From assembly GCA_032622095.1 (NCBI GenBank), contig CP136067.1:51625899-51689898 (forward strand): a stretch of DNA of 64,000 nt, read 5' to 3'. Numbering within the stretch: position 1 is the first letter of the stretch; each line of letters starts with the position of its first letter. The position numbers and the translations under genes are program-made. The notes beneath the pieces are model-generated. The model worked only from the letters and a program-made list of their open reading frames with translations. It ran no database searches and was not told the DNA's origin. The stretch is from Siphonodentalium dalli (lineage: Eukaryota > Mollusca > Scaphopoda > Gadilida > Siphonodentaliidae). This document shows, in pieces, positions 46,500 through 56,779 of this stretch.

Positions 46500-47003
46500 T
46501 CTAGGTATGAACAATGGCTGGGCCATGCACTCTTGGCGGGAACACAATGCCTCCGATTTTTGATCCGCATTTAGAAGCTTTCTGGTGTGGTGAATGAGAT
46601 ACCTGCAGTAATAAGCCGTATTTTTTGTAATAATTTGAAGGAATACTAGTAGTTGTTTTAACGGAATTCTGAGGCGGTGCATTCATGTAACCAATATATT
46701 TTATATTATAATTTATATTTATGGCTAATAATATGATCTTGAGGGCGTTACCATTTCTGATTATGGTTTTCTTGGTTCTATAATATTGGGGAATGTCACG
46801 CACGATTGGGTAACACTTCGAGCGATCTAGTTAATTCGTTCCACAAAGTAAAAATAATATTTCATAAAAGATAACGCTGTATCAGGGCGCGTTGAATAGA
46901 CATCAACCGCCCGTGTGACGTATTGAGTTAATGTACCAGGCAGACTCACAAGCGACATATCAAACTGTACTATAGTAATTATTAAATCCCACCATACATA
47001 GTA
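46500..47003. other. No gene recognised
   Basis: AT-rich spacer between the LINE tail and the MITE; only short chance frames. Confidence 0.4.
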
Positions 47004-47359
47004 TTAAAGGGGTACTGTACACTAAATCCGGTCATTTATGGGACCATCTCCTTTTATACTCAACAGCATATATTCAACAAATGAATGAATTTGAGCCATG
47101 GATTAGTGCAAAATACACTCACGGGCTCTATGAACAATGCAAACAACATGGTAATTATAATGAAAATGATTTTATGACTCCAGTCATAAATTAATTTTCA
47201 GTATAATTGCCATGTTGTTTGCATCGTTCATAGAGTATATGATTGTATTTTTGCACCAATGCATGGCTCAAAGTCATTCATTTGTTGCATATTATGCTGT
47301 TGAATATAAAAGGAGATGGTCCCATAAATGGCCGGACATAGTGTATAGTACCCCTTTAA
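47004..47359. mobile_element. MITE with TTAAAGGGGTAC ends, copy 2
   Basis: TTAAAGGGGTACTGTACACT at the left and GTACCCCTTTAA at the right. The arms continue through ATTTATGGGACCATCTCC and its complement. The centre holds a second inverted pair (CAAACAACATGGTAATTATA and TATAATTGCCATGTTGTTTG). Better preserved than the copy at 24642. The ends contain TTAA, which could be either the TIR or the target duplication. Confidence 0.78.
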
Positions 47360-47433
47360 GTATAAATTAAAGCCATATCTACTGCATGGAGTGTAGATCA
47401 GAGGAAGCAAGGTAGAGTTTCACTAGATTAAAT

Positions 47434-47640
47434 ATGAGCAATCACAAATTCGAAATGGAGAGAGGAATGCACAAACAACCTCCATTACCAGTCAAAGATA
47501 GAATGTGTACGCGTTGCTCATCGAAACAGGTCAAACATGAATACCATTTTGTGACGAAATGTGTTGCTTACCAAGATTTATTCGAAAAATATTGTACACA
47601 GTTAGCTGCTGCTTTTTTCATGATTTTTTAGATCTTCCGA
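47434..47640 (+). mobile_element. LINE C-terminal fragment with zinc knuckle
   Basis: Frame with SNHKFEMERG, then PPLPVKDRMCTRC, then HEYHFVTKC: the same C-x2-C/H-x4-C arrangement as 37912-38196. Only ~200 bp is retained. Confidence 0.6.
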
Positions 47641-48486
47641 ATTTTGAAGGTTGGCGAGTTTGTTGGATCACTAATTCAAGTCTATTGAGGATCTGTGATA
47701 AACCTGCATTGGATTTACCTTAATTAGCATGGACTGGGAGTTGTGCAGTTTAGTTCTATGGTATTGGGGATTCACGAATCGGTAGTATTCTGGAATTGTT
47801 ACTCGTTCGGCAAACCGGTGTATTATCTCGAAAAGGAAAACAGTATGTCTAGGTTACAAACAGGTAACTATTTCCCATAGGGCCAGTGTTAACTACAAGT
47901 CCCGCCGGCGATGGGTTAAGACTATGTGAACTTCAAGTGGTCAATTTCCCCTTAGAACGTTATCCGATAGACCAGCCGGTGACAAAAAACACGCCCTTTT
48001 CGTATTTAAAAAAAACGATAATCATGCATTACCACAACTACCACATTTAATGCACAAAACTACGCAGCATAAAACTACCCAGGCCCGTTCCGTAACATCG
48101 GCACCCCACCAGACTCTTTCTGCAAGGGCATCTAAACAAAAATTACCGCCATCTTTATATAGTCTATAGTCTATAGTCTGTTCCCGCTTAGGGAATTTTC
48201 CCTCAAAGATAATTAACCAATTAGTAGCCATATTTGTTTTGTGCTGACTCGAGGGTCCCCCACAAAATTCAAGAAGTGTAACTCTATATAATTAGTTGCT
48301 TGTTGCCTGTGTGCGTGTTGAGTATAGACACCAACCGATTGTGGGAAATAATGAGTTATGAGCCAGGTACTGATGCTGTCATTTCTGTAGCGTGAAAGTA
48401 ATCAAGAAATTAGGTTATCGAGAAATAACCGTAATGGCAAAGTGTGTGGTAATACTATTGGTAAATTGTTAAAACAGGAATGCTTA
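47641..48486. other. No gene recognised
   Basis: No supported feature. A short TATAGTCTATAGTCTATAGTC repeat lies near 48159-48180. Confidence 0.4.
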
Positions 48487-48489
48487 TCA

Positions 48490-49050
48490 AGGCGGGGGGG
48501 GGGGGGGGGTCGGACAAGAATTTCAGGCACGTATGGCATTTTTTCCCTTTCGATCATTTTTTGTACCCACCCACCCCCACCGCCAATTTTTTTTCCGTTT
48601 TCGACAGTGTTTTCCGACCATTTTTGGACACCCACCCCCCTTTTAACACTAAAACAGAGATTTGCGGGGGGGGGGGGGATTCACTGTAAACAGCTGTATA
48701 TGAATTTATGTGAATACTATTTGTCATGGATGTTAACATTGACATGTAAATAGGAACGAGTCATTTTGGGGTCATTCGGCCAAAAAAACATGGCTGCCAG
48801 CGGCCATCTTGGATTTCAAAATTTGCAACAAAATACAACACAATAACTGTCTGCAGTCAGTTTACCAGTTAGAATTACATTATTTCTCTCATTCAAAGTG
48901 GTTTTGAAGCACAACTCATTGCCAAAATACTATAAAAACAAGCAGGACATTTTTTTTTTAGTTGCGGAAAAAAATTGCTTGTTGGTGGCTTTGACCACCC
49001 ACCCACCCCGGCATACGTGCCGGAAAATTGTTTTTCACCCCCCCCCCTCC
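48490..49050. repeat. Cluster of poly-G and poly-C runs
   Basis: G-runs of over ten bases at 48492-48510 and 48664-48680, C-rich stretches at 48568-48590, 48630-48640 and 49036-49048. This could be two diverged inverted copies of one repeat (GG-run then GATTCACTG...). The Gly/Pro-rich frames here are artefacts. Confidence 0.7.
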
Positions 49051-49321
49051 TCATCAAGGGTCTCATTGTGTATATATGGAAAGAAGAGACATTCTAAGTC
49101 AGAAGGACATTCAGCAACCTCACTTCGTTTCCAAAAGCCCACCTCTTCAAGAAATATGTTCTAAAAAACAACTGCTCGTCGATTCAACGCGGCCCGGAAC
49201 GTATTCATGTTCAGAAGCATCTCATGGTGGATTTATGATTACATGTATTCTGAAATGTTGTGATAAAAACAAAACAAATAAAATAGTGTTTGAATGAAGA
49301 CCTTTATTTCATAATTTAACC

Positions 49322-49838
49322 CAGATCATGCCATGAATCTCTCCTCTGGCTAACGCCCATATAGATCATCATATTCCGCCAGTAAAAAACATGGGAACTT
49401 TTTGAAGTTTTGACAGGGAACCTTATCAAGACGAAAAAATAATGCGGGAATATATTTCTTAGTTGTTTCTTTCCTTAGTCATGTACTTCGCTGTAGGTGC
49501 AGGTTCCAACTCAAAATTACATGTTTTTCTGTGACTTTTGTGAGCCGCTATCGCAATAAACATTGAAATAATTACCCAGGAGAAATTCCATAATGTTAAG
49601 CGACGCAAAGCAAAATCGCTCGCAAAGTCACTTAAATCGTGATATTTTGAGTTGGGACCTTCACTTTCAGTCAGTTACAGTATTAAGGAACAGATAATAA
49701 CTAAGAAATATATTACCTGCGTTATTTTTTTTACTTGATAAGGTTCCCTGTCAAACTTCAAAAAGTTCCCATGTTTTGTACTGGTGGAATATGATCTCTA
49801 CGGGCGTTAGCCAGGGTAGAGATTCATGACATGATCTA
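49322..49838. mobile_element. TIR element with ~110-140-bp arms
   Basis: Left CAGATCATGCCATGAATCTC... through GGGAACTTTTTGAAGTTTTG and ACAGGGAACCTTATCAAG; right is the reverse complement with few mismatches. The interior contains a second inverted pair around GGTTCCAACTCAAAATTAC and GATATTTTGAGTTGGGACC. A partial copy lies at 54845-55175. Confidence 0.78.
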
Positions 49839-49949
49839 AATTTAACCACTCGCAGGGATCCGTTATAACGCAGGTTCTCGCTTACACAATGTCCATTGGT
49901 CGACAAGTGACATACATACATGTACATGTACATGAAAATATATGCCACA

Positions 49950-50013
49950 ATAGCTATTGTCACCATACTGCGACACAGTAAGGTAGCACACCTAGTATGG
50001 CATCGCCAATGTG

Positions 50014-50056
<43 letters not shown>
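49950..50056. repeat. Solo TIR-like piece plus (TA)n microsatellite
   Basis: ATTGTCACCATACTGCGACA... to CCAATGTGGTACAT resembles an arm of the 29399-30098 element. It runs directly into a TA dinucleotide run (50018-50056). Confidence 0.6.
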
Positions 50057-50057
<1 letters not shown>

Positions 50058-50219
50058 GTCCATGTTACACCAGGTATTATCGTTCTTGTATGTTAATGAC
50101 ATTACATATTCTTGGTTCCCCATGTGTTGTTCAATGGTGGATTGGGCTTTAGAAAAGTGTACTTTATCAAATGAAACAAGCTTAAGCTGCTTGTTTAAAC
50201 AAGTTAGCTAACTTGTTTA

Positions 50220-51800
50220 ACAAGTTACTAACATGTGTCAAACATATGGCAGCTATGAAACTCAACAGTCCGTCGAAGGGGTGTGTAAAATTACCGCTGT
50301 GTGTTCACAGCGCGACAAGCCGATCGTCAAACCCATGAACCATCCGGCTCCAGGCTGGGTGTTTCGATATAAAATCTTGCCAGCCCCATACACACACGAG
50401 CCGACAATAATTGATTAGTTCAAAAACAACCAAGAGGCTAAGACTTTGATGCCAGGTTTGACCCGCAAGGGTGGTGGCCATCTTTGGTTGATTGGTTAGG
50501 CTTTCGGGGTGTATCGAGAAAAATAACTTGCGTTTGGGCCAACATAGTCTCATTTGACAGAAAGCTCCCAAGGGATCGAAGGGGTTGAGAAATGACATGG
50601 TTGCCCCATTGCCACACTTGGGTGGATGGTGGCTTTTTGGGGTTTTTTCGACGGTATCCTGGGTGCATCTACAATAACCCCTCAGCTTGTTAGACCGGAA
50701 TCGCATATTTTTCCTAGAAATGGCATATTGGCACTGTTCTAGCGGCTATATTGGACATCGGTTGAGATGCTGGGTTATCGCTCGAGATATCTTGTCAGCC
50801 ACCTTACACAACCCATTCAACAACTTACATAACTCGACCCCAGGGTCGATGTTCGACAACACAATGGGTTGTATGATGGCTGAGCCCCTTCCCTTGTGCG
50901 ATTTCGGTTAAAGGAGACTATGTTGGCCCCACGGAAATCTATTTTTCTCGATATACCCGAAAGCCTAACCATGCATTCACATAAAGATGACCACCCACAC
51001 TTGCGAGTCAAACAGGGCATCAAAGTCTCAGCCTCTAAATTGATTTTGGTCTAGTAAATTGCCGGTTCGTGTGTGGGGGCTGGCAATATGTTATTTCAAA
51101 ACACCCACCCGGGTGCATATGGAGCCTGATGGTTGATGGGTTAGACGCTCGGCTTGTCGCGCTGTGAAAAACGACACCGTCCAAACACTTTTGAAATTCC
51201 GTACCCGCAACCACCATGACTTACAAATCGAATCTGGGTTAACTCAGATTATTGCGATAGACTACATGTATGTACTCTATGGTACACACATAGGGGACGA
51301 ATTCCACGTAATATTGCAAAGCCCGTGTTTAAAAGACCTGCGTGTCAAATACATACACAAATACTATTATTGTAGACCAAATACCATCAAATTAAGCGAA
51401 CTTTTTAACTGTAAATGACGTAATATCTTGAAAAACCTTTCTTTCGACGGGTCCTGATTTTATTCAAAAACTACTATATACTATACACGTGATACATTAA
51501 AATCCGACATTTGCACAACCATGGGCTGTTCTGCTACCATACTATGCTCAATCAACTGTTTTATTAAAATATGTGTAATTTTCACCGCGCATCACTTTTG
51601 TAATTTGCACGCAAATGATATGCACTGTTAAATTGTATTCCACCACGCTCTATTGTGTCATATTTGACGATTTGAGTGAATAAATAATTGAATTGAATTG
51701 TGAACACACAGCTGCAATGTAACACACACCCATCGACGGACTGCTGAGTTTCATAGCTGCCATATGTTTGACAGATATTGTCCAAATTTAAATAAGTTAA
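50220..51800. mobile_element. Large foldback (inverted repeat) element
   Basis: A long imperfect palindrome centred near 50735: CACAGCGCGACAAGCCGATC (from 50305) is matched by GGCTTGTCGCGCTGTG (ending ~51168). Further pairs run along the arms (for example GGCTTTCGGG with CCCGAAAGCC). In addition, ~95 bp at 50225-50315 (TGTCAAACATATGGCAGCTA, TGAAACTCAACAGTCCGTCG) recurs inverted at 51705-51790. No transposase frame was recognised. Confidence 0.65.
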
Positions 51801-52377
51801 TAACAGAAGAGGAGGTGGCGGTTCTACGCTGCCATATAACGTAAACAAGTTAGTACCAGAATAGGAGGTGACGGTTCTATGCTACCGTAGTTAACAAGTT
51901 AAACGAATAATAATCAGTTGGAGCATTTACGTATGTACAGTAAAACAGTGAAATCGGTGATTATGTTAAATCCCTAGGGAGTATGCCGGTCAGGACATGG
52001 CACCATATATAAGAATATGAGCACACCCTGAATGTGGAACTGGTATCAATTCAGTTAATATAGGTTAAGTACGCGTACGTCAGCCAATGTACTTACTGGT
52101 CCCCCGAGATCACGTCAGCTGTCCTCGTTTTTTCAGACTACGACAAAGATGATTTTCTACGAATCAAATGTATATATTAGCAATCACAAGTTAATCCGCG
52201 TTCATCTGGAATTATTGGAATTTCATTTGGTGCTGAGCAAATTGCAATTGGTGCTGAACAATAATAACCCAATGAAATTGCAATTGAATATTGTGTGTTG
52301 TATGTCTGCATTGTATGTAGAAGCACATTAATGCATATTGTGTATGTATGTGGGTATTTCAATCATGCCAATCACTC

Positions 52378-52380
<3 letters not shown>
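51801..52380. other. No gene recognised
   Basis: Spacer before the Penelope-like element. A short repeat GCAATTGGTGCTGA/AATTGCAATTG cluster lies at about 52228-52290. Confidence 0.4.

Positions 52381-52441
<61 letters not shown>
52381..52441. repeat. (TC)n microsatellite
   Basis: Nearly pure CT run of about 57 bp, 130 bp upstream of the Penelope-like element's open frame. Confidence 0.95.
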
Positions 52442-52444
<3 letters not shown>

Positions 52445-52568
52445 ACTCAAAGAATATTTCTATGACCGAGAAAAAATTATACAATATAGGTCTTAAAGGT
52501 GTTACCATTTATTTCAACCCAACTATCAATCAGACCTATACGGCTACACTACTTTACCTACAAGATGA

Positions 52569-53711
52569 CTACCAACACCAAGAACAGCCGACCAGACTGG
52601 AGATTATTTAGACCGAGACCGAGACCGAGACCAACCGAAGGAATATTGTTCAAATCCTCAAAAGCGTTCAACTTGGACACCCCCGGCTGGTCTTAATTTG
52701 AAACTGGACAATTATATTGATACTGTGCGAAGTAGAGTTAAATCGGAAATCACGTCACATAACCACAAACTGTTAACTAATTTGAAACCTACTGAGAAAA
52801 AAACCATTTCAAGCTTAAAAGCCAATCGTGATATCACCATTAAACCGGGTGACAAGGGTGGTGCGGTTGTTGTTCAGAACACTAGTGACTACATAGCAGA
52901 AGCTAATCGCCAACTCGATGACACAAACCATTATACAAAATTGGATGCGGACCCTACTGATGCTTTCCAATGTGAACTCGCGGACCTCATACAATCGTTG
53001 CCCGAAAACGACAGACATCTCGTTCGTCCGGCCGTCGTTCAGACACCCCGCATTGGAACATTCTACACACTTCCTAAGATACATAAACATGGTGTCCCAT
53101 GCCTTCCAATTGTATCAGGGTGTGGAACTATCACTGAGAAAATTTCTAAGCTGATAGACGACGAACTCAAACCTATCGCGCGATCTGCTCACAGTTATAT
53201 AAAAGACTCCACTGTCTTTCTAAACAAGATTTCCAGCATTGATGATATTGATGAACAAACTTTACTTGTAACTCTCGACGTAAAGGCATTTTATTCTAAT
53301 ATAAATCACGTGGATGGAATACAGGCTCTGACACGATCGTTACTCTCAAATTCTGGAAACACCTCAATGGCCACCGAAACCATCGCTAAATTGACCGAAT
53401 TTATTCATAACCACAACTACTTTCAGTTTAATGGAGATATTTTTCTACAGAAATTGGGAACCGCGATGGGCACTCTCATGGCCTCTCAGTTCGCCAATAT
53501 ATATATGGCTGACTTTAAGAAAACATTCTTGGACGATATTGAGCTAAAACCTAAAGTTTATTTTCGGTATATAGATGACATTTTCATCATTTGGGAGCAC
53601 GGTTTGTCAGAACTTGAAGAATTTTATGACAAAATTACCAATGTTCACCCTAACCTAAAGTTTACCATGGAAAAGTCTACAGAGACTATCAGCTTCTTGG
53701 ATTTCAACTGA
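52569..53711 (+). CDS. Penelope-like reverse transcriptase ORF (broken at 3' end)
   Basis: The frame is open from 52569 (no ATG seen at its start) to TGA at 53709-53711. A region with WTPPAGLN leads into the RT, where GDKGGAVVV, LPKIHK (typical of Penelope-like RTs), IVSGCGT, LDVKAFYSNI (motif A), QKLGTAMGTLMASQFANIYM (motif B) and YFRYIDDIFIIW can be read. The catalytic YIDD (53568-53579) is intact. The protein would copy element RNA into DNA. The frame ends in the conserved FLDF block, where one base-frame change breaks continuity with the downstream nuclease ORF. An imperfect GAGACC repeat (52609-52633) lies in its upstream part. Confidence 0.85.
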   Translation, partial: LPTPRTADQTGDYLDRDRDRDQPKEYCSNPQKRSTWTPPAGLNLKLDNYIDTVRSRVKSEITSHNHKLLTNLKPTEKKTISSLKANRDITIKPGDKGGAVVVQNTSDYIAEANRQLDDTNHYTKLDADPTDAFQCELADLIQSLPENDRHLVRPAVVQTPRIGTFYTLPKIHKHGVPCLPIVSGCGTITEKISKLIDDELKPIARSAHSYIKDSTVFLNKISSIDDIDEQTLLVTLDVKAFYSNINHVDGIQALTRSLLSNSGNTSMATETIAKLTEFIHNHNYFQFNGDIFLQKLGTAMGTLMASQFANIYMADFKKTFLDDIELKPKVYFRYIDDIFIIWEHGLSELEEFYDKITNVHPNLKFTMEKSTETISFLDFN

Positions 53712-54609
53712 TGGGAAATTAGAAACTGCTGTTTATAGGAAACCAACTGACAATTATAATTACTTACATTCTACAAGTTTTCATCCGGATCATAATAAGA
53801 TATCTGTTATGTATAGTCAGGCTTTACGTTACCATCGAATCAACTCGGATCCGAACATTCTCACACAACAAATCTCCAAATTAAAATCGGAATTCGTGAA
53901 ACTCGGGTATGAAAAGCGAACTGTGGAGAAGCAGACAACTAAGGCGCTTCCAATGATAGCTTATAAATGTTCTGACGTTAAAGAACGCGTTCCGCTTGTT
54001 GTGACACATCACCCCTCAACTAAACTAATGAGACTCATTCTGGTTCAGTCCCAGCATATTATGGACGGAGATGATCTACTTCAGAACATATTCAAGGAGA
54101 TGCCGTTACTGGCGACTAGGCAACCACCTAACCTACGACAGATGCTTGTTTCTAGCCAATGTTGGTCGTCTAATCTTTCTATCGGAACCAAACCGTGTAA
54201 CACTCCAAGATGTGGCACATGCCAACTAGTATCTTCGGATACTATTAGTTCTAAGGACGGATATCCGATCATTCCGAATGGTCTATTCACCTGTCGAAGA
54301 ACAGGTGTGGTATACATCTTAACTTGCTCACGATGCCCGGATGTTCACTACATAGGAGAGACTGGACAGCCGTTATGTAGACGAATCACTGGCCACCGAC
54401 AGAATATCAACAACCACGACGATTTGCATGTTGCGAACCATTTCTGCCTTCTGCGCCATTCTGTTAAGGACATTCGTGTCCAAGTGATACAGGGAGGACT
54501 ATCGGACCTTCACAGTCGCAGGATTACAGAGCAAAAATACATTTCAATGTTTGACAGTTTCAATTCCGGTATCAATAGAGATGCTGGATTCATGTCCGCG
54601 TGGTTGTAG
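53704..54609 (+). CDS. Penelope-like GIY-YIG endonuclease ORF
   Basis: This is in another frame from the RT. Sequence from 53704 (STDGKLETAVYRKPTDNY) directly continues the RT homology, and an ATG lies at 53809. It shows a cysteine cluster CNTPRCGTCQ (about 54195-54225), then GVVYILTCSRC and HYIGETGQPLCRRITGHR. The GIY-equivalent (V-V-Y-I, from 54307), YIG (54349-54357) and the following catalytic Arg and a later Glu (TEQKYI) are present. This nuclease makes the target nick used for priming in EN+ Penelope-like elements. Stop at 54607-54609. Apart from the upstream frameshift, no internal stop is seen. Confidence 0.85.
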   Translation, partial: STDGKLETAVYRKPTDNYNYLHSTSFHPDHNKISVMYSQALRYHRINSDPNILTQQISKLKSEFVKLGYEKRTVEKQTTKALPMIAYKCSDVKERVPLVVTHHPSTKLMRLILVQSQHIMDGDDLLQNIFKEMPLLATRQPPNLRQMLVSSQCWSSNLSIGTKPCNTPRCGTCQLVSSDTISSKDGYPIIPNGLFTCRRTGVVYILTCSRCPDVHYIGETGQPLCRRITGHRQNINNHDDLHVANHFCLLRHSVKDIRVQVIQGGLSDLHSRRITEQKYISMFDSFNSGINRDAGFMSAWL

Positions 54610-54844
54610 TCTTAGTGTGATATCTTATTGCAACTAACATGCAGCTATATACCTTTCAATTGTACCTATACACTAGGTCCTAATTTATATCTACTAGAAT
54701 TTGGTAACCATCAACTTGTTTACCTGGGATACAACGTCATCACGTCATCATCAACGCTTCATGTAGTTTTAACGTTTCTTGTCTCATTTCTCGTTTGTCT
54801 ATAGTTATTACCTGCCCCTTAATAATGTACGCCATGCATTGTAG

Positions 54845-55175
54845 GTGAAGGGCCCAACTCGAATTTGCACGATTTAAGTGAATTTGTGAGCGATTTTGCT
54901 TTCTCCTGGGTAATTAATTCAATGTCTATTGCAATATCGGCTCACAAAAGTCACAGAAAAAGCATGCAATCTGGAGGTGGGACCGCCCGTAATGTGAAGT
55001 GGATTATTGAGGAACACCTACTAACAAAGACATAATATTCCTGCCTTGTTTGTTCAATGTTATAAAGTTCCGTCAGAACGGGTAAGAATACCAAAAAGTT
55101 CCCAGGTTTTGTGCTGGTGGAATATGATTCTACGGGCGTTTGACAGAGTATAATTTCATGACATGATCTATAGTA
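54845..55175. mobile_element. Partial copy of the 49322-49838 TIR element
   Basis: Shares GTGACTTTTGTGAGCC (here inverted), TTACCCAGGAGAAA-like sequence and the arm words AAAAAGTTCCCA-GTTTTGTGCTGGTGGAATATGAT and CATGACATGATCT. Only one arm and the centre are retained. Confidence 0.65.
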
Positions 55176-55179
55176 TAGG

Positions 55180-56468
55180 TGTAGATGTCTGTTATGGATG
55201 CACCTGCATTTGATTCCATTGCATGATTGTACGCATACCAAAGTATGAAACATACCCCGTTTTGAAATAATGTCTCCCTTTATGACACACACCACCCCAC
55301 CCCGCCAACGGGACCGCTGCACCTCGAACCATGTGCATACTATGTATTGATTCTTATGTTAAACATTTACTCTTGGGGGGGGGGGGGGGGGTCTTGCACT
55401 GTTACTTTTTTGTGTCAGTGGGTTGCATACAGTATGGGGACATGGAAATACGTTTGGATTTTATTTGTGAAATATATACATTAACTATGCGATACCACAT
55501 ATATGTGTGGACGGATTGCACACGGGGAGGTACTTATATTGGAATTACGCCGTATTGTGTGTACGTGTAGCACCGGTGCTACGTTTGGTCTCGGTACTAC
55601 AGTACTGTAGCTGATGAGAGTTGACCGTCACAACTAAAGTAAACTAGTGATAATCGAGTGATATATCACTATCTGGTTTCGGTTCCCTACAATCATTAAA
55701 CAACTACTATTAATTAGTCACCTGTTAGAAATTATGAATCACTTTGTATAAGTTGTAGATTTATGTATAAATCGATGACATAGATTTGTTCAATTTCTGC
55801 GCCAGACTGTGTTTACGTTATGTTAAGGCTGTGCGCGCGCGATCATAGCAACGAAATTACGGTACGCTGCGGTAACGGCCCTTCGACAAAATATTTCAAT
55901 CATCACAAAAACACATTTGTGGCCTCTCTATAGGCCGACAACCACCATAATAGTGATAAGCATATTCAAATCATCATAAAAAGTCAACTTGTACACTTTT
56001 CCCCAGAAATGCTTCTAGGATTTCATTTATCAGAAAACCCGACTAGTCTATATGTTTGCCCGTACTTAAGGTGTTGAGAATAAAGAATATTGAATTGAAT
56101 TGAATTGACGAGGTGGATGCACTCTATACTGGCAAAGCGATAACTGTGTCATGTGGGCGGAGTTTTATGTCGAATCTCGAGTCACGAAGTTACAGATCGT
56201 TAAAATGTAAATACTTGTTATTGTATAGAACACTTAATGTTTTTCTGTTATACGAATAAATGTCAATGAAGACAACTTTTATATCAGGCGCGGTCCTCCG
56301 CTATGGCAATTGATGACAAAAGAAACTATTCAGTTTATCGTCGTCCATACATAGCGTTATGTTTCCGATTGATGTGTTGTGAAGGTGCGATCATGGTGGA
56401 TCCAGAATACATGTATCTATTATACATATCCGACAAACATACTGGCCTACATGCATTTACTTGCTTCC
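55180..56468. other. No gene; poly-G run and a LINE-like tail
   Basis: G-run at 55375-55391. GAATAAAGAATATTGAATTG followed by AATTGAATTG at 56080-56107 looks like a retroelement 3' end (AATAAA plus TTGAA repeat tail); a similar tail occurs at 51680-51700. No coding sequence recognised. Confidence 0.45.
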
Positions 56469-56776
56469 TTGGTTTCGATATAGTATACATCACACATGTG
56501 GTTGCGTTGGTTTCGATATAGTATACATCACACATGCGGTTGCGTTGGTTTCGATATAGTATACATCACACATGCGGTTGCATTGGTTTCGATATATAGT
56601 ATACATCACACATGCGGTTGCGTTGGTTTCGATATATAGTATACATCACACATGCGGTTGCGTTGGTTTCGATATAGTATACATCACACATGCGGTTGCA
56701 TTGGTTTTGATATAGTATACATCACACATGCGGTTGCATTGGTTTCGAGATAGTATACATCACACATGCGGTTGCA
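56469..56776. repeat. 38-40-bp minisatellite, eight copies
   Basis: Unit TTGGTTTCGATATAGTATAC plus ATCACACATGCGGTTGCG, 38 bp, or 40 bp where GATATAG becomes GATATATAG. The copies are nearly identical, suggesting recent expansion. There are no unique spacers, so it is not an interspaced array. Confidence 0.92.
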
Positions 56777-56779
56777 CTG

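Larger units (their letters stand above)
52569..54612 (+). mobile_element. Penelope-like element (RT + GIY-YIG endonuclease)
   Basis: Two adjoining frames give the standard Penelope-like order: reverse transcriptase, then a linker with a cysteine cluster, then a C-terminal GIY-YIG nuclease. One frameshift at about 53704 is the only coding break seen between the WTPPAGLN block and the final stop at 54607-54609. The terminal long repeats often seen in this class (pLTRs) were not recognised. It is the best-preserved retroelement in the window. Confidence 0.85.

Noticed and set aside
56469-56776. Regular direct repeats resembling a CRISPR array
   Set aside because: Units are contiguous with no unique spacers, and the DNA is clearly metazoan: a minisatellite.
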